A stretch of 64,000 bases of DNA from Thiotrichales bacterium (GTDB lineage: Bacteria; Pseudomonadota; Gammaproteobacteria; Francisellales; CACEW01), in NCBI GenBank assembly GCA_947478175.1, contig CANJUQ010000001.1, forward strand, positions 62,001 through 126,000, written 5' to 3'. Below are positions 25,243-34,635 of this stretch, piece by piece. The number at the start of each line of letters is the position of its first letter. The stretch's first letter is position 1. Below the pieces are notes generated by a model. The model did not search any database. It was given only the letters and a program-made list of their open reading frames with translations, and was not told the DNA's origin. The translations under genes and the position numbers were made by a program.

Positions 25243-26607
25243 ATGACAATCCATTCTGAAATTAATCCTACTAGCGCTGCCAAGTACCACGTTAAGACTT
25301 ATGGCTGCCAAATGAATGCTTATGATTCCCAAAAAATGGGGGATATTTTAAACGCAGAATTTCAAATGGATTCGACAGAAAATCCTGAAGAAGCTGAAAT
25401 TATTTTATTAAACACTTGTTCTATTCGTGAGAAAGCCGAAGAAAAAGTCTTTGATCAATTAGGTCGATATCGTTTACTCAAACTTAAAAATCCTAAATTA
25501 ATTATTGGCGTGACGGGCTGTGTTGCTTCTCAGGAAGGCGCCAATATTTTAAAACGCGCCCCTTATGTTGATTTAATTATTGGACCCCAAACACTCCATC
25601 GATTGGCCGGCATGGTCAAAGAAATTCGTGAAAAAAGAAAACCCCTAATAGATATTTCTTTTCCAGAAATTGAAAAATTTGATCATCTCCCCGAACCCAG
25701 AGCCGAAGGCGTCAAAGCCTATGTTTCTATTATGGAAGGCTGTAGCAAATATTGTTCTTACTGTGTCGTGCCCTACACCCGCGGTGAAGAAGTCTCGAGG
25801 CCATTAGATGACGTCATTGCTGAATGTATGAAATTAGCGAATCAAGGCGTCAAAGAAATTACGCTGTTGGGCCAAAACGTGAATCATTATTTAGGCAAAA
25901 TGCATGATGGAAACACAGCTGACTTAGCTTTATTACTTCACTATTTGAGCGCTATTCCAGGCATCGGCAGACTTAGATTTATGACCTCACATCCCGTCGA
26001 GTTTTCAGATAGTTTAATTGCGGCCTATGCCCAAATCCCCCAGCTAGCTAATCAGCTTCACCTGCCCGTCCAAAGCGGCTCCGATAGAATTTTGGCGCTC
26101 ATGAAACGAGGCCATATGGTTTTGGAATATAAAAGCAAGATTAGAAAACTTAGAAAAGTCCGTCCTGATATTGCTATCTCAACAGATATTATTGTCGGCT
26201 TTCCAGGGGAAACAGATAAAGATTTTGAAGACACTTTAAATCTTGTCGCTGAGATTGGTTTTGATCAGTCTTACACTTTTATTTATTCACCCCGACCTGG
26301 GACCCCTGCGGCTGATTTATTAGACGAAACTCCCATGGAAATTAAAAAACAACGATTAAAAATCTTACAAGATCGACTCAATCTTCAGTTCATGCGAATC
26401 AGTCAAAATATGCTGGGAAAAACAGAAAAAATCTTAGTCGACAGTATTTCCAAAGAAGATCCAACGCATCTTTCAGGCCGAACTGAAAATAATAGGATCG
26501 TCCATATTCAGGGGACCCCTGAGCTACTGGGCCAATTTTTAGAAGTTAAAATTATTGAAGCCTTAAAAAATTCTTTACGCGGTGAACTGGTTTCAAACGC
26601 ATCTTAA
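25243..26607 (+). CDS. miaB: tRNA-2-methylthio-N6-dimethylallyladenosine synthase MiaB
   Basis: This radical-SAM methylthiotransferase modifies A37 of tRNAs that read UNN codons. The ORF extends up to 25135 through the REP-like repeat. The ATG at 25243 gives the standard N-terminus ([20 protein letters not shown]) and a 454-residue protein of normal length. The N-terminal UPF0004 domain has three Cys ligands ([31 protein letters not shown]). The radical-SAM motif is [15 protein letters not shown] near residue 160. A C-terminal TRAM domain covers about 380-450. It leads the miaB-ybeZ-ybeY-corC-lnt block. Confidence 0.95.
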   Translation: MTIHSEINPTSAAKYHVKTYGCQMNAYDSQKMGDILNAEFQMDSTENPEEAEIILLNTCSIREKAEEKVFDQLGRYRLLKLKNPKLIIGVTGCVASQEGANILKRAPYVDLIIGPQTLHRLAGMVKEIREKRKPLIDISFPEIEKFDHLPEPRAEGVKAYVSIMEGCSKYCSYCVVPYTRGEEVSRPLDDVIAECMKLANQGVKEITLLGQNVNHYLGKMHDGNTADLALLLHYLSAIPGIGRLRFMTSHPVEFSDSLIAAYAQIPQLANQLHLPVQSGSDRILALMKRGHMVLEYKSKIRKLRKVRPDIAISTDIIVGFPGETDKDFEDTLNLVAEIGFDQSYTFIYSPRPGTPAADLLDETPMEIKKQRLKILQDRLNLQFMRISQNMLGKTEKILVDSISKEDPTHLSGRTENNRIVHIQGTPELLGQFLEVKIIEALKNSLRGELVSNAS

Positions 26608-26624
26608 AAAAGCCTCTCTATAAT

Positions 26625-26649
26625 CCCGAAAATCAAGAATAATTTCGGG
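26625..26649 (+). promoter_or_regulatory. hairpin just upstream of the ybeZ TTG start
   Basis: CCCGAAA (26625-26631) can pair with TTTCGGG (26643-26649), ending ten bases before the TTG start of ybeZ. Its position over the expected ribosome-binding region suggests translational control, or a weak intercistronic stop after miaB; a U-rich stretch follows only loosely. Confidence 0.35.
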
Positions 26650-26659
26650 TCGCTGCTTT

Positions 26660-27616
26660 TTGAAAACCATCCATTTTGAGTTAAATCCTAAAAATAATTC
26701 TTGGCTCAATAATCTTTGCGGTCAATGCGACGAAAATCTTCATCTCATCGAACAACACTTGGCGGTCGAAATCGGCCACCGTGGTTTTATTTTCAAAATT
26801 TTTGGCCCTCCGGTCATTGTCGAACTGGCTCAGCAATTCATAGAGGAGACCTATATGGCAGCATCCGATGTTTTAGATATCCAAGAATTAGACATGGCCT
26901 TGCAATCTAAAAGAAGTCACGCTCAAAGCGTTGTGAATCTAGACGGTGAACAACCTGTTCATCTCAAAACATCTAAAATCCAAATCAAACCCAAAGGTCC
27001 CAACCAATCTCGATATATTCGTCGAATTCTGGATAACACGATTAATTTTGGCATTGGACCCGCCGGGACTGGAAAAACTTATTTAGCCGTTGCGTGTGCT
27101 GTTTCAGCGCTAGAACAAGAAAAAGTCTCTCGCATTATTTTAGTCAGACCCGCCGTCGAAGCCGGAGAAAATTTAGGGTTCCTCCCCGGAGATCTCATGG
27201 CCAAAATCGACCCCTACTTACGACCCATGTATGACGCTTTATATGAACTCATGGGCGCTGAGAAAACGCTGCGTTTAGCTGAAAGAAATATCATTGAAGT
27301 CGCACCCCTGGCCTTTATGCGAGGTAGAACTCTCAATGATGCTTTTATTGTTCTAGACGAAAGTCAAAATACGACCCCTGAACAAATGAAAATGTTTTTG
27401 ACTCGAATTGGATTTAATTCCACGGCAGTTATCACAGGGGATATTACTCAAACAGACCTTCCAAAAAATAAAATTTCAGGGTTACGTCATGTCATCGATG
27501 TCCTGGCAGACGTTCCTGGCATTAGCTTTACGATGTTTGACAACCGAGATGTGGTACGTCATCCTCTCGTCCAAAAAGTCGTACAAGCTTATGAAAAGTA
27601 CGAGAGCCAATTTTAA
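26660..27616 (+). CDS. ybeZ: PhoH-like ATPase YbeZ
   Basis: This 318-residue P-loop ATPase of the PhoH family is usually encoded with and partnered by the RNase YbeY. The reading starts with TTG; no better ATG gives the full N-terminal region. The Walker A is GPAGTGKTYLA near residue 135, and the Walker B is FIVLDESQNTTPEQM near 230. RPAVEAGENLGFLPGD near 170 is highly characteristic. The N-terminal 100 residues hold the small RNA-binding-like domain of YbeZ. Role: RNA processing or ribosome maturation with YbeY, probably using ATP. YbeY follows after 51 bases. Confidence 0.93.
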   Translation: MKTIHFELNPKNNSWLNNLCGQCDENLHLIEQHLAVEIGHRGFIFKIFGPPVIVELAQQFIEETYMAASDVLDIQELDMALQSKRSHAQSVVNLDGEQPVHLKTSKIQIKPKGPNQSRYIRRILDNTINFGIGPAGTGKTYLAVACAVSALEQEKVSRIILVRPAVEAGENLGFLPGDLMAKIDPYLRPMYDALYELMGAEKTLRLAERNIIEVAPLAFMRGRTLNDAFIVLDESQNTTPEQMKMFLTRIGFNSTAVITGDITQTDLPKNKISGLRHVIDVLADVPGISFTMFDNRDVVRHPLVQKVVQAYEKYESQF

Positions 27617-27667
27617 ATTTACACCCCTTATTCAAACTAATACCCAAAGCACAAAATCGATTGACTT

Positions 27668-28228
27668 ATGTCCCCCACCCCCCCTAATTCTTTAAATAAT
27701 TCTGCTCAAATTAATACTCAAATTAATACTCAAATTAATACTCAAATTAATACTCAAAGTGGCATTCAAATTGACTTCGAAAATTCGACGGATTTCACGC
27801 CACTTCCGACTCCAGAATCTTTTAAAACTTGGTGTCGTTATGTCTTAGAAAAATTAAAAAAAACAGGCGAGATTTATATCGGCCTGATTGACCCTGATCA
27901 AATGCAAGAAATTAATCACACTTACCGCCATAAAAAAAAACCTACGAACGTCCTTTCTTTCCCATTTATCACCCCTCCTGATATTCAAACCAATACTTTG
28001 GGAGATCTTTTAATTTGTCCTCAAATAGTCTTCACAGAAGCCCAGGAACAAAATAAAAAACTAGAACACCATTTTGCCCATATGGTCGTTCATGGGACGT
28101 TACACCTATTGGGATATGACCATGAAACAGACGAAGAGGCCCATCAAATGGAATCTCTCGAAACCAGTCTTTTAAAACATTGGGATATTCCCAACCCTTA
28201 TGACTCTCCCTTAGGTAGCGATCTATGA
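27668..28228 (+). CDS. ybeY: Endoribonuclease YbeY with repeat-bearing N-terminal extension
   Basis: YbeY is a single-strand-specific metallo-RNase needed for 16S rRNA 3' maturation and ribosome quality control. The metal-binding motif is HGTLHLLGYDH near residue 140, with the three His intact. The substrate-channel segment NHTYRHKKKPTNVLSFPF lies near residue 83. At 186 residues it is longer than the usual 150-160. The first 37 residues include four exact copies of the four-residue unit QINT before the normal core opens (IQIDFEN). The start overlaps nothing upstream, and the stop overlaps corC by four bases. A downstream start is possible but no ATG lies between the repeat and the core. Confidence 0.93.
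   Translation: MSPTPPNSLNNSAQINTQINTQINTQINTQSGIQIDFENSTDFTPLPTPESFKTWCRYVLEKLKKTGEIYIGLIDPDQMQEINHTYRHKKKPTNVLSFPFITPPDIQTNTLGDLLICPQIVFTEAQEQNKKLEHHFAHMVVHGTLHLLGYDHETDEEAHQMESLETSLLKHWDIPNPYDSPLGSDL
27707..27754 (+). repeat. 12-bp in-frame tandem repeat in ybeY, four perfect units
   Basis: CAAATTAATACT is repeated four times without mismatch and codes for (QINT)4 in the N-terminal extension of YbeY. Perfect identity implies recent expansion, so copy number may vary between strains. Confidence 0.92.
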
Positions 28229-29076
28229 AAGAATCTTGGTTATTTCGGCTATTCCATTTTTTTGGAACTGTAGACATCCAAAGTCGTGAGGATTTTCTCA
28301 ACGCGATTGAACAAGCGAAAGACAATCTTTTGATCGACGAAGATGCGTCAAAAATGATCAAAGGCGTCATGGAAGTTGCCAATATGACTGTCTCAGACAT
28401 TATGATTCCCAGATCTCAAATGACTGTTATTAATCTTAATTCATCTTTTACAGACACCTTGCCATTAATTATTAATACCTCTCATTCACGTTTCCCCGTC
28501 ATCGACGATGAAGATAAAGACAAAGTCATTGGGATTTTGCATGCCAAAGATATTTTGCAATATGTCACGGAGGCCAATTTTTCTGATCTCAAAATCCAGG
28601 CCAATATGCTACGCCCTGCTGTGTTTATTCCTGAGAGTAAACATCTCGATACCTTACTGAAAGAATTCCGCCTCAGCCGAAATCATCTGGCCGTTGTCGT
28701 CGACGAATATGGCATGATCAGCGGCCTAGTCACAATTGAAGACGTCCTAGAACAAATCGTGGGCGATATTGAAGATGAGTTTGATATTCAAGAAGACCTC
28801 ATGATCAAACCAATCGGCCTGGATATTTACGACATTGATGCGCTGACCCCTATCGAAGAATTTAATCACTACTTTGGGACGTCGTTTAGTAGCGAACAAA
28901 TTGACACAGTAGGCGGCTTAATTCTTTTGACGTTAGGTACTGTTCCTCCAGAAGGAACCATTTTTAAACTCCCCCCTTTTGAAATAAAAATTACGGAATC
29001 AGACAAGCGCAGAATCATTCGTATGACGGCTCAGCTTCATCTTCTAGATCCCAAAGAAGTTAGCCCCAGTGTTTAA
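28225..29076 (+). CDS. corC: CorC/HlyC-family CBS-domain protein YbeX
   Basis: This 283-residue cytosolic protein has two CBS domains: about residues 65-125, opening VSDIMIPRSQMTVI, and about 130-185, with HLAVVVDEYGMISGLVTIED. The C-terminal transporter-associated CorC/HlyC domain (about 200-275) contains the family's DALTPIEEFNHYF and VGGLIL. It is linked to Mg2+/Co2+ homeostasis and, through the conserved ybeZYX operon, to ribosome maturation. The start overlaps ybeY by four bases and the end overlaps lnt by eight, so all are translationally coupled. Confidence 0.92.
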   Translation: MKESWLFRLFHFFGTVDIQSREDFLNAIEQAKDNLLIDEDASKMIKGVMEVANMTVSDIMIPRSQMTVINLNSSFTDTLPLIINTSHSRFPVIDDEDKDKVIGILHAKDILQYVTEANFSDLKIQANMLRPAVFIPESKHLDTLLKEFRLSRNHLAVVVDEYGMISGLVTIEDVLEQIVGDIEDEFDIQEDLMIKPIGLDIYDIDALTPIEEFNHYFGTSFSSEQIDTVGGLILLTLGTVPPEGTIFKLPPFEIKITESDKRRIIRMTAQLHLLDPKEVSPSV

Positions 29077-30673
29077 GTTTAAAAATCCGACCCCTCTTTT
29101 GTCTTTTTATTGGATAGACGGCGCTGTCTTTATCGCTGGAATCTTCATGACCCTTGGGTTTTCACCCTTTGGACTGTGGCCCTTGTCTCTTTTAGCGCTG
29201 GCTTTCCTTGTTTGGAGCTTTAATCAATCTAATTCTAGCCCTCACCCTAAAACACGTTCTTTCATCCGAGGGGGTTTATTTGGCCTGGGATTTTTTGGAT
29301 CAGGGGTCTCTTGGATTTATGTCAGCTTGCATACTTATGGCGGTGCGAATTTTATCTTGGCTGGTTTTATCACCCTACTTTTTATTATTTATCTTTCGCT
29401 TTACCCAGCACTCGTAGGTTTTTCTTATCAATTTTTATTTAAACAACCTTTTCTTTTAAAAACCCTTTTAGTTTTCCCTGCCCTCTGGATTCTTTCTGAA
29501 TTTCTAAGGGGCTATTTATTCACAGGCTTTCCTTGGTTAGACATTGGCTACTCAGGGATTCATTCGCCCTATGTCTGCATGGCTCCTATTTGGGGTGTCT
29601 ACGGAGTCGGCATAGTCATGCTGTTTTGCGCAAGCTTATTAGCCATTGCTGCTGAATTAAAAAGCTGGTTAAAACTGATTCCCCTTGTCTCTTTAATCTT
29701 GCTATCCATTGCCTCTTACGAAGGTAATTTTCATGTTTGGACTCAAAAAAATCAGGCATTAAATATCACTTTGATTCAGGGCAACATCGCTCCAACCGTC
29801 AAATGGGATGAGAACCAAGCTTCACATTCTTTAGAAACCTATCTCAGATTAACAACGCCCTATTTAAATAATTCTGATTTGATTATCTGGCCCGAAGATT
29901 CTTTTCCGTATTACCAAGATCAAGCCAGTGATGTTCTAGACTCTCTCAGCCAAACAGCCTTGGCTTCTCATACAGCAATTTTATTAGGTCTTCCCATCGA
30001 ATATTCCCAAGACCATGACTACAACGGCGCTTTATTACTGGGAACTGGCCAGGGAATTTATCTCAAACGCCATCTGGTCCCCTTTGGAGAATACACGCCT
30101 AGTTACTTAGCTAAACTCAATACCTGGTTTGGTTTCCCCATGTCTGATTTCACCCCTGGGCCCGCTGATCAGCCGCTCATGCAACTTGATCTAGATACAA
30201 AAGATAACCAAAAAGATAACCAAAAAGATAACCAAAAAGATAACCAAAAAAAAATTCAAAAAAATATAATAAAAATAGGTCTCATGATCTGTTATGAATC
30301 CATTTTCCCTTTTGAATTTCACACCCATATGCAAGACGCTAATTTACTAGTCTCTATTAGCGACGACAGCTGGTTCGGCAAAAGCTTAGGTCCCTGGCAG
30401 CATGAAGAAATCGCAGAGATGCGCGCCAAAGAATCGGGGCTCTATCTTTTAAGTGCGACTGACAGTGGCATCACCGCTGTGATTACCCCCCAGGGAACAA
30501 TCCAAGAAAAAATTCAACCTAATACGTCAGGCGCTCTTCATGCACAAGTTTTTGCGATGTCCGGCCAAACGCCTTGGATGCAGGTGGGTATATTCCCAGT
30601 GATTACATTAATTTTATTGGGCCTAGTGATGGCGTATTGCAATCGGCCAATGACCACCGCCCCTGAACGCTAA
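29069..30673 (+). CDS. lnt: Apolipoprotein N-acyltransferase
   Basis: Lnt adds the third acyl chain to the N-terminal Cys of lipoproteins, which allows Lol transport. It starts with GTG inside the last codons of corC. The first 230 residues hold about seven membrane helices. The periplasmic nitrilase domain has the catalytic triad Glu ([10 protein letters not shown]), Lys ([14 protein letters not shown]) and Cys ([10 protein letters not shown]). At 534 residues it is slightly long because of an insert of four KDNQ units plus a Lys/Asn-rich stretch at about 378-405, just before the catalytic-Cys strand. The last 71 bases overlap the convergent tsaD gene. Confidence 0.94.
   Translation: MFKFKNPTPLLSFYWIDGAVFIAGIFMTLGFSPFGLWPLSLLALAFLVWSFNQSNSSPHPKTRSFIRGGLFGLGFFGSGVSWIYVSLHTYGGANFILAGFITLLFIIYLSLYPALVGFSYQFLFKQPFLLKTLLVFPALWILSEFLRGYLFTGFPWLDIGYSGIHSPYVCMAPIWGVYGVGIVMLFCASLLAIAAELKSWLKLIPLVSLILLSIASYEGNFHVWTQKNQALNITLIQGNIAPTVKWDENQASHSLETYLRLTTPYLNNSDLIIWPEDSFPYYQDQASDVLDSLSQTALASHTAILLGLPIEYSQDHDYNGALLLGTGQGIYLKRHLVPFGEYTPSYLAKLNTWFGFPMSDFTPGPADQPLMQLDLDTKDNQKDNQKDNQKDNQKKIQKNIIKIGLMICYESIFPFEFHTHMQDANLLVSISDDSWFGKSLGPWQHEEIAEMRAKESGLYLLSATDSGITAVITPQGTIQEKIQPNTSGALHAQVFAMSGQTPWMQVGIFPVITLILLGLVMAYCNRPMTTAPER
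30203..30250 (+). repeat. 12-bp in-frame tandem repeat in lnt, four units
   Basis: GATAACCAAAAA is repeated four times without mismatch, encoding DNQK units inside the nitrilase domain of Lnt, in a loop ahead of the catalytic Cys. An A-rich stretch follows. Confidence 0.92.
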
Positions 30674-31640
30674 TCTCAGAGCCAGAACAGTCCCCTCTTT
30701 GCAATCTCATCGCACCGACATAGGCAATCATGGCGCCATTATCAGTACAGTATTCAGGACGAGGGTAAAAAATTTGCCAGTTTTTACATTTAGCCAGCTC
30801 TGAAATTCGAGCTCTCAGTCTTTTATTGGCTGCAACGCCCCCGGCTAAAACCAATTTATTAGACTGGGTCTGCTCCATCGCTCTTTCTATTTTGATTCTT
30901 AAAGTGTCAACGACTGTCTCTTGAAATCCATAAGCAATATCAGCTGAACTTTGGAACGATTTGTCAGAACGCTGATAAGTCATTAGGACCTGCGTCTTTA
31001 AACCACTAAAACTAAAGTCACAACCCGGTCGGTCAATCATGGGACGCGTAAAATTAAAAATTCCCGCCCGCCCTTGTTCAGCCAATTTGGCTAATTCAGG
31101 CCCACCTGGGTACGGCAACCCCATCATCTTGGCCGTTTTATCAAACGCTTCTCCGACGGCGTCATCTAGAGATTCCCCCAGAATTTGATAATCCCCCAGC
31201 GCCTTAACCCAAACCAAAAGGGTATGCCCCCCAGAGACTAATAAAGCAACAAAAGGAAACTCAGGGGCTGGCGTTTCTAACATCGGCGCCAAAAGATGAC
31301 CTTCCATATGATGCACCCCCACCCAAGGAATCCCTAAAGAACAAGATAAACCTTGAGCAAAAGCCACGCCGACCATGAGCGCCCCGACTAAACCTGGCCC
31401 CCTCGTCGCTGCAATACCGTTGAGATCTTTTAGCTGGCAGTGCGATTTTTCTAGTAAATTATTTAATAACACTGGCATTTTTCTCAGATGGTCTCTTGAG
31501 GCTAATTCTGGAACAACGCCCCCGTAAAGCTTATGCAATGCGACTTGTGAATAAAGCTCATGACCTAATAAACCTAAGCTTGTGTCATAAATAGCCATCG
31601 CTGTTTCATCACAAGAGGTTTCAATACCTAGAATTTTCAT
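30603..31640 (-). CDS. tsaD: tRNA threonylcarbamoyltransferase TsaD
   Basis: TsaD transfers the threonylcarbamoyl group to A37 of ANN-decoding tRNAs (t6A), together with TsaB and TsaE. The ATG at 31638-31640 gives the standard [19 protein letters not shown]; the ORF runs further up to 31754 but only with unlikely residues. Metal-binding His pair: [10 protein letters not shown] near residue 111. The ATP-binding ASKHA motifs are [10 protein letters not shown] (about 133) and [12 protein letters not shown] (about 270), and the final metal Asp is in [11 protein letters not shown]. The 345-residue length is normal. The last codons ([15 protein letters not shown]) run 71 bases into the convergent lnt gene. 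Confidence 0.95.
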   Translation of the reverse strand: MKILGIETSCDETAMAIYDTSLGLLGHELYSQVALHKLYGGVVPELASRDHLRKMPVLLNNLLEKSHCQLKDLNGIAATRGPGLVGALMVGVAFAQGLSCSLGIPWVGVHHMEGHLLAPMLETPAPEFPFVALLVSGGHTLLVWVKALGDYQILGESLDDAVGEAFDKTAKMMGLPYPGGPELAKLAEQGRAGIFNFTRPMIDRPGCDFSFSGLKTQVLMTYQRSDKSFQSSADIAYGFQETVVDTLRIKIERAMEQTQSNKLVLAGGVAANKRLRARISELAKCKNWQIFYPRPEYCTDNGAMIAYVGAMRLQRGDCSGSEISVQGRWSLADCNTPSLGPIKLM

Positions 31641-31808
31641 AGAAATTACCCGCTCTAAAATATAAAAAAATACGTAAAAAATACGTAAAAAAATATGTTT
31701 GATAAGGGCGGGACGATACATTACAATGCGCCCCCTTTTATACCCCCTATCCATCTAATTTTTTATTTTTTGGTTATATTTTTGGCGCTTTAAGGCAGGT
31801 GAAACTTT

Positions 31809-32024
31809 ATGCCATCCGTACGAATAAAAGACAATGAACCGTTCGATATCGCACTGCGACGCTTTAAGCGTTCTTGCGAGAAAGCCGGGGTCATGGCGGA
31901 ACTCAGACGCCGCGAATTTTACGAAAAGCCAACCGCTGTTCGTAAACGTAAGAAAGCTGCGGCCGTTAAACGTCACCTGAAGAAATCTTCTCGCGACCAT
32001 CAAACAGCAAAACGTCTCTATTAG
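31809..32024 (+). CDS. rpsU: 30S ribosomal protein S21
   Basis: The 71-residue basic protein matches bS21 throughout: [40 protein letters not shown] and a Lys/Arg-rich tail. It binds near the anti-Shine-Dalgarno end of 16S rRNA and aids initiation. It opens the macromolecular synthesis block rpsU-yqeY-dnaG-rpoD. AGGCAGGTG precedes the start and a hairpin terminator follows, which should reduce read-through so that S21 is made in excess of primase, as in E. coli. Confidence 0.97.
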   Translation: MPSVRIKDNEPFDIALRRFKRSCEKAGVMAELRRREFYEKPTAVRKRKKAAAVKRHLKKSSRDHQTAKRLY

Positions 32025-32057
32025 TTTTAATTTTTAATTAATTCAGAGATGTTGGCT

Positions 32058-32088
32058 AAGGGCGCAATTTATTGCGCCCTTATATTTT
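32058..32088 (+). terminator. rho-independent terminator/attenuator between rpsU and yqeY
   Basis: AAGGGCGCAAT (32058-32068) pairs perfectly with ATTGCGCCCTT (32071-32081), followed by ATATTTTT. It lies 34 bases after rpsU and probably sets the rpsU to dnaG expression ratio. Confidence 0.8.
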
Positions 32089-32114
32089 TGGTTAAATTTT
32101 TGGAGAAAACTTTC

Positions 32115-32591
32115 ATGTCTATCGAAATTTCTGCGATCTGTGCATTAAAACTTCGTATCGAAAACGACATGAAAGATGCGATGCGCCAAAAAGCCAAAGA
32201 TCGTTTAGGAACTATCCGCTTAGCCATGGCAGCTTTTAAGCAAAAAGAAGTCGATGAACGTATCGTTCTCTCCGATGACCATGTGTTACAAATTCTTGAA
32301 AAAATGATCAAACAACGTCGTGAATCTATCCGACAATACACCGACGCGAATCGCTTAGATTTGGCTGAAAAAGAACAAGCCGAGATTAATATTCTGGCGC
32401 ATTATCTTCCTCAAGCACTCTCTTCTGATGAGATTAACCAGCTCATTTCACAAGCCTTCTCAGACTGCCAAGCTCAAGGCGCGGCGGGCCCCCAACTGAT
32501 GGGCCAAGTCATGGCAAAACTTAAACCTCAAATGCAAGGCCGGGCGGATATGACCCAGGTCAGTCAACTGGTTAAAGCCAAACTGGCTTAG
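32115..32591 (+). CDS. yqeY: GatB/YqeY-family protein
   Basis: This 158-residue protein matches the YqeY family, which resembles the tRNA-binding tail of GatB. Core: DMKDAMRQKAKDRLGTIRL near residue 17, EKMIKQRRESIRQY near 58, and the C-terminal MGQVMAKLKPQMQGRADM. Function in bacteria is unclear, possibly tRNA-related; the place between rpsU and dnaG is conserved in many proteobacteria. The ATG at 32115 is preceded by TGGAGAAAAC; an in-frame upstream ATG at 32049 would start inside the terminator region and is rejected. Confidence 0.93.
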   Translation: MSIEISAICALKLRIENDMKDAMRQKAKDRLGTIRLAMAAFKQKEVDERIVLSDDHVLQILEKMIKQRRESIRQYTDANRLDLAEKEQAEINILAHYLPQALSSDEINQLISQAFSDCQAQGAAGPQLMGQVMAKLKPQMQGRADMTQVSQLVKAKLA

Positions 32592-32609
32592 CTGGTTAAA
32601 ATCTAAAAT

Positions 32610-34424
32610 ATGTCAAAACGCATTCCTTCTGGATTTATTCACCAACTATTAGATCGCGTCGAAATCGTCGATCTGATTAGTCAGCGAATTCCCCTTAAAA
32701 AAAAGGGCATTAACTACAGCGCTTGCTGCCCTTTTCATAAAGAAAAAACACCCTCTTTCTCAGTCAATCCCCAAAAGCAATTTTTCTATTGTTTTGGCTG
32801 CGGAAAACATGGCAACGCCATTACTTTTTTAATGGATTACGACCATCTGGAATTCGTCGAGTGCATTGAAGAACTTGCCAGTCGATTAGGCTTAGAGATT
32901 CCCTATGAGAGCAATATTTCTCAAGGTGAAAATTCAGCCGAATCTTCACTGGCTAATCTTCAAGATCAAGAAGCCCTTTATAAAATCATGGAAGCCGCTT
33001 CGCATTTTTTTCAACAGCAACTCCGGCATCATCCAGACGCTCATCAAGCCGTGGATTATTTAAAATCCAGAGGCCTGACAGGCCAAATTGCTAAAACTTT
33101 TGCAATTGGCTACGCCCCTCCTGGCTGGGATTTATTACTCAAAAATTTTAAAGAATCAGACCAGGAAGCGCTTTTAACTTCCGGCCTTTTAATCAAAAAC
33201 GATCAAGGCAAAATCTATGACCGTTTTAGACATCGCATCATGTTTCCAATTAAAGATCGGCGAGGTCGCGTCGTTGGCTTTGGGGGAAGAGTTTTAAACG
33301 ACGAAGATAAGCCCAAATATTTAAACTCCCCCGAAACGCCAATTTTTCATAAAGGCGAAATTCTCTATGGCCTCTATGAAGCCAGAAAAGCCTTATCTGA
33401 CTTTAAGCAAACACTCTTAGTCGAAGGTTACATGGACGTCGTCGCCCTTCATGAACATGGCCTGCTTTTTGCGATGGCCGCTTTGGGAACTGCCACTTCA
33501 GAAACCCATATCAAAACGCTTTTAAAACTTTCTAAAAAATTAATTATTTGCTTTGACGGAGATCACGCTGGACGCCAGGCGGCTATCAGAGCACTGAATA
33601 TTTCACTGCCATTTCTGACGGGCCAAGAAGAGATTAAATTTTTATTTCTTCCTGAAGAAGACGACCCAGATTCTTTAGTTCGAAGAGAAGGCCAAGAAAG
33701 CTTTATGGCCAGAGCGGATCAAGCCATGAGCTTGTCAGATTATTTACTGCAAATTTTAAAACAGGGCCTGAATTTAAAAACCCTCGAAGGCCGTTCTCAG
33801 CTGATCTCCACGGCTATGCCTTATTTAATTAAATTACCCGACACTCATTATCGAGAATTATTAATTGAACAAATTGCTGAACTGTCTCTATTAGCCCCCA
33901 TCAAAATCAAACGGCAGCTGCTTTCTATTCAAACTAGTCCAACTAATCCAACTAACTCACCCCATTCTTCTCAAATCTCTCTTTCAGACAAAAAACCTTC
34001 TCGTTTTTCTATGGCCTCTATTGCTCCCATGGAAAAAGTCCTCGCTTTTTTAATTCAATATCCACAAGATTTTCCAGCACAAAATCAAACAAAACTCCCA
34101 GAATTACTCACGCAGAATTCCCCAGAAAAACAGCTCTATAACCAATTACTAGCTGTATTACAGCAATATCCTCAACTCACTACCGGCCAGCTTTTTGAAT
34201 ATTTTCGTGAAGACCCCAAAGCCCCTGATATTGCTAGGTTGGCTCAAATAGACTTTGATTTAGAAAAAACAGCCGTCCAACAAGAAGTCCTCGATATTCT
34301 TAAAAAACAAATTCAAAAAACAGAAGAGCTTGTTTTGTCCGCTTTAGTTGAAAAATCAAAACTTCATGAACTAAGTCCCGAAGAAAAACAAAGCGTTAAA
34401 AAATTATTACAGCGAAAGATTTAA
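32610..34424 (+). CDS. dnaG: DNA primase DnaG
   Basis: DnaG makes the RNA primers for replication. The 604-residue protein shows the full order. The N-terminal CHC2 zinc finger is CCPFHKEKTPSFSVNP followed by FYCFGCGKHGN, about residues 38-68. The RNA-polymerase/TOPRIM core has LLVEGYMDVVALHEHG (about 270) and ICFDGDHAGRQAA (about 312). The DnaB-interacting C-terminal helical domain covers about 455-604. A Ser/Thr/Pro/Asn-rich linker at about 440-460 (TSPTNPTNSPHSS) contains a small 9-bp repeat. It follows yqeY by 18 bases. Confidence 0.97.
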   Translation: MSKRIPSGFIHQLLDRVEIVDLISQRIPLKKKGINYSACCPFHKEKTPSFSVNPQKQFFYCFGCGKHGNAITFLMDYDHLEFVECIEELASRLGLEIPYESNISQGENSAESSLANLQDQEALYKIMEAASHFFQQQLRHHPDAHQAVDYLKSRGLTGQIAKTFAIGYAPPGWDLLLKNFKESDQEALLTSGLLIKNDQGKIYDRFRHRIMFPIKDRRGRVVGFGGRVLNDEDKPKYLNSPETPIFHKGEILYGLYEARKALSDFKQTLLVEGYMDVVALHEHGLLFAMAALGTATSETHIKTLLKLSKKLIICFDGDHAGRQAAIRALNISLPFLTGQEEIKFLFLPEEDDPDSLVRREGQESFMARADQAMSLSDYLLQILKQGLNLKTLEGRSQLISTAMPYLIKLPDTHYRELLIEQIAELSLLAPIKIKRQLLSIQTSPTNPTNSPHSSQISLSDKKPSRFSMASIAPMEKVLAFLIQYPQDFPAQNQTKLPELLTQNSPEKQLYNQLLAVLQQYPQLTTGQLFEYFREDPKAPDIARLAQIDFDLEKTAVQQEVLDILKKQIQKTEELVLSALVEKSKLHELSPEEKQSVKKLLQRKI

Positions 34425-34635
34425 TAAAAAAATTAAAATTAAATTAAAAACAAAAATTAAAAACAACGTTATCAAAATTTATATATACAATTCTTTTCAC
34501 ATGTTTCTAAAAACAAGTTTCAACACTAAATCAAAAAGCCGATGGACAGGGGTAACTGAAAACAGTAAAATCCCGCGCTCTTTTGAGCATGTGACTGAAA
34601 TGCCACGTTTTTATATCTTAAATAGGGTGGGTTAA

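Noticed and set aside
27707-27754. CRISPR-like array of short repeats
   Set aside because: Units are contiguous 12-mers with no spacers, in frame within ybeY; a coding tandem repeat explains them. The same holds for 30203-30250 and 51661-51702.
31641-31754. 38-residue N-terminal extension of TsaD
   Set aside because: TsaD starts with the conserved [13 protein letters not shown]; the extension crosses the probable promoter region.
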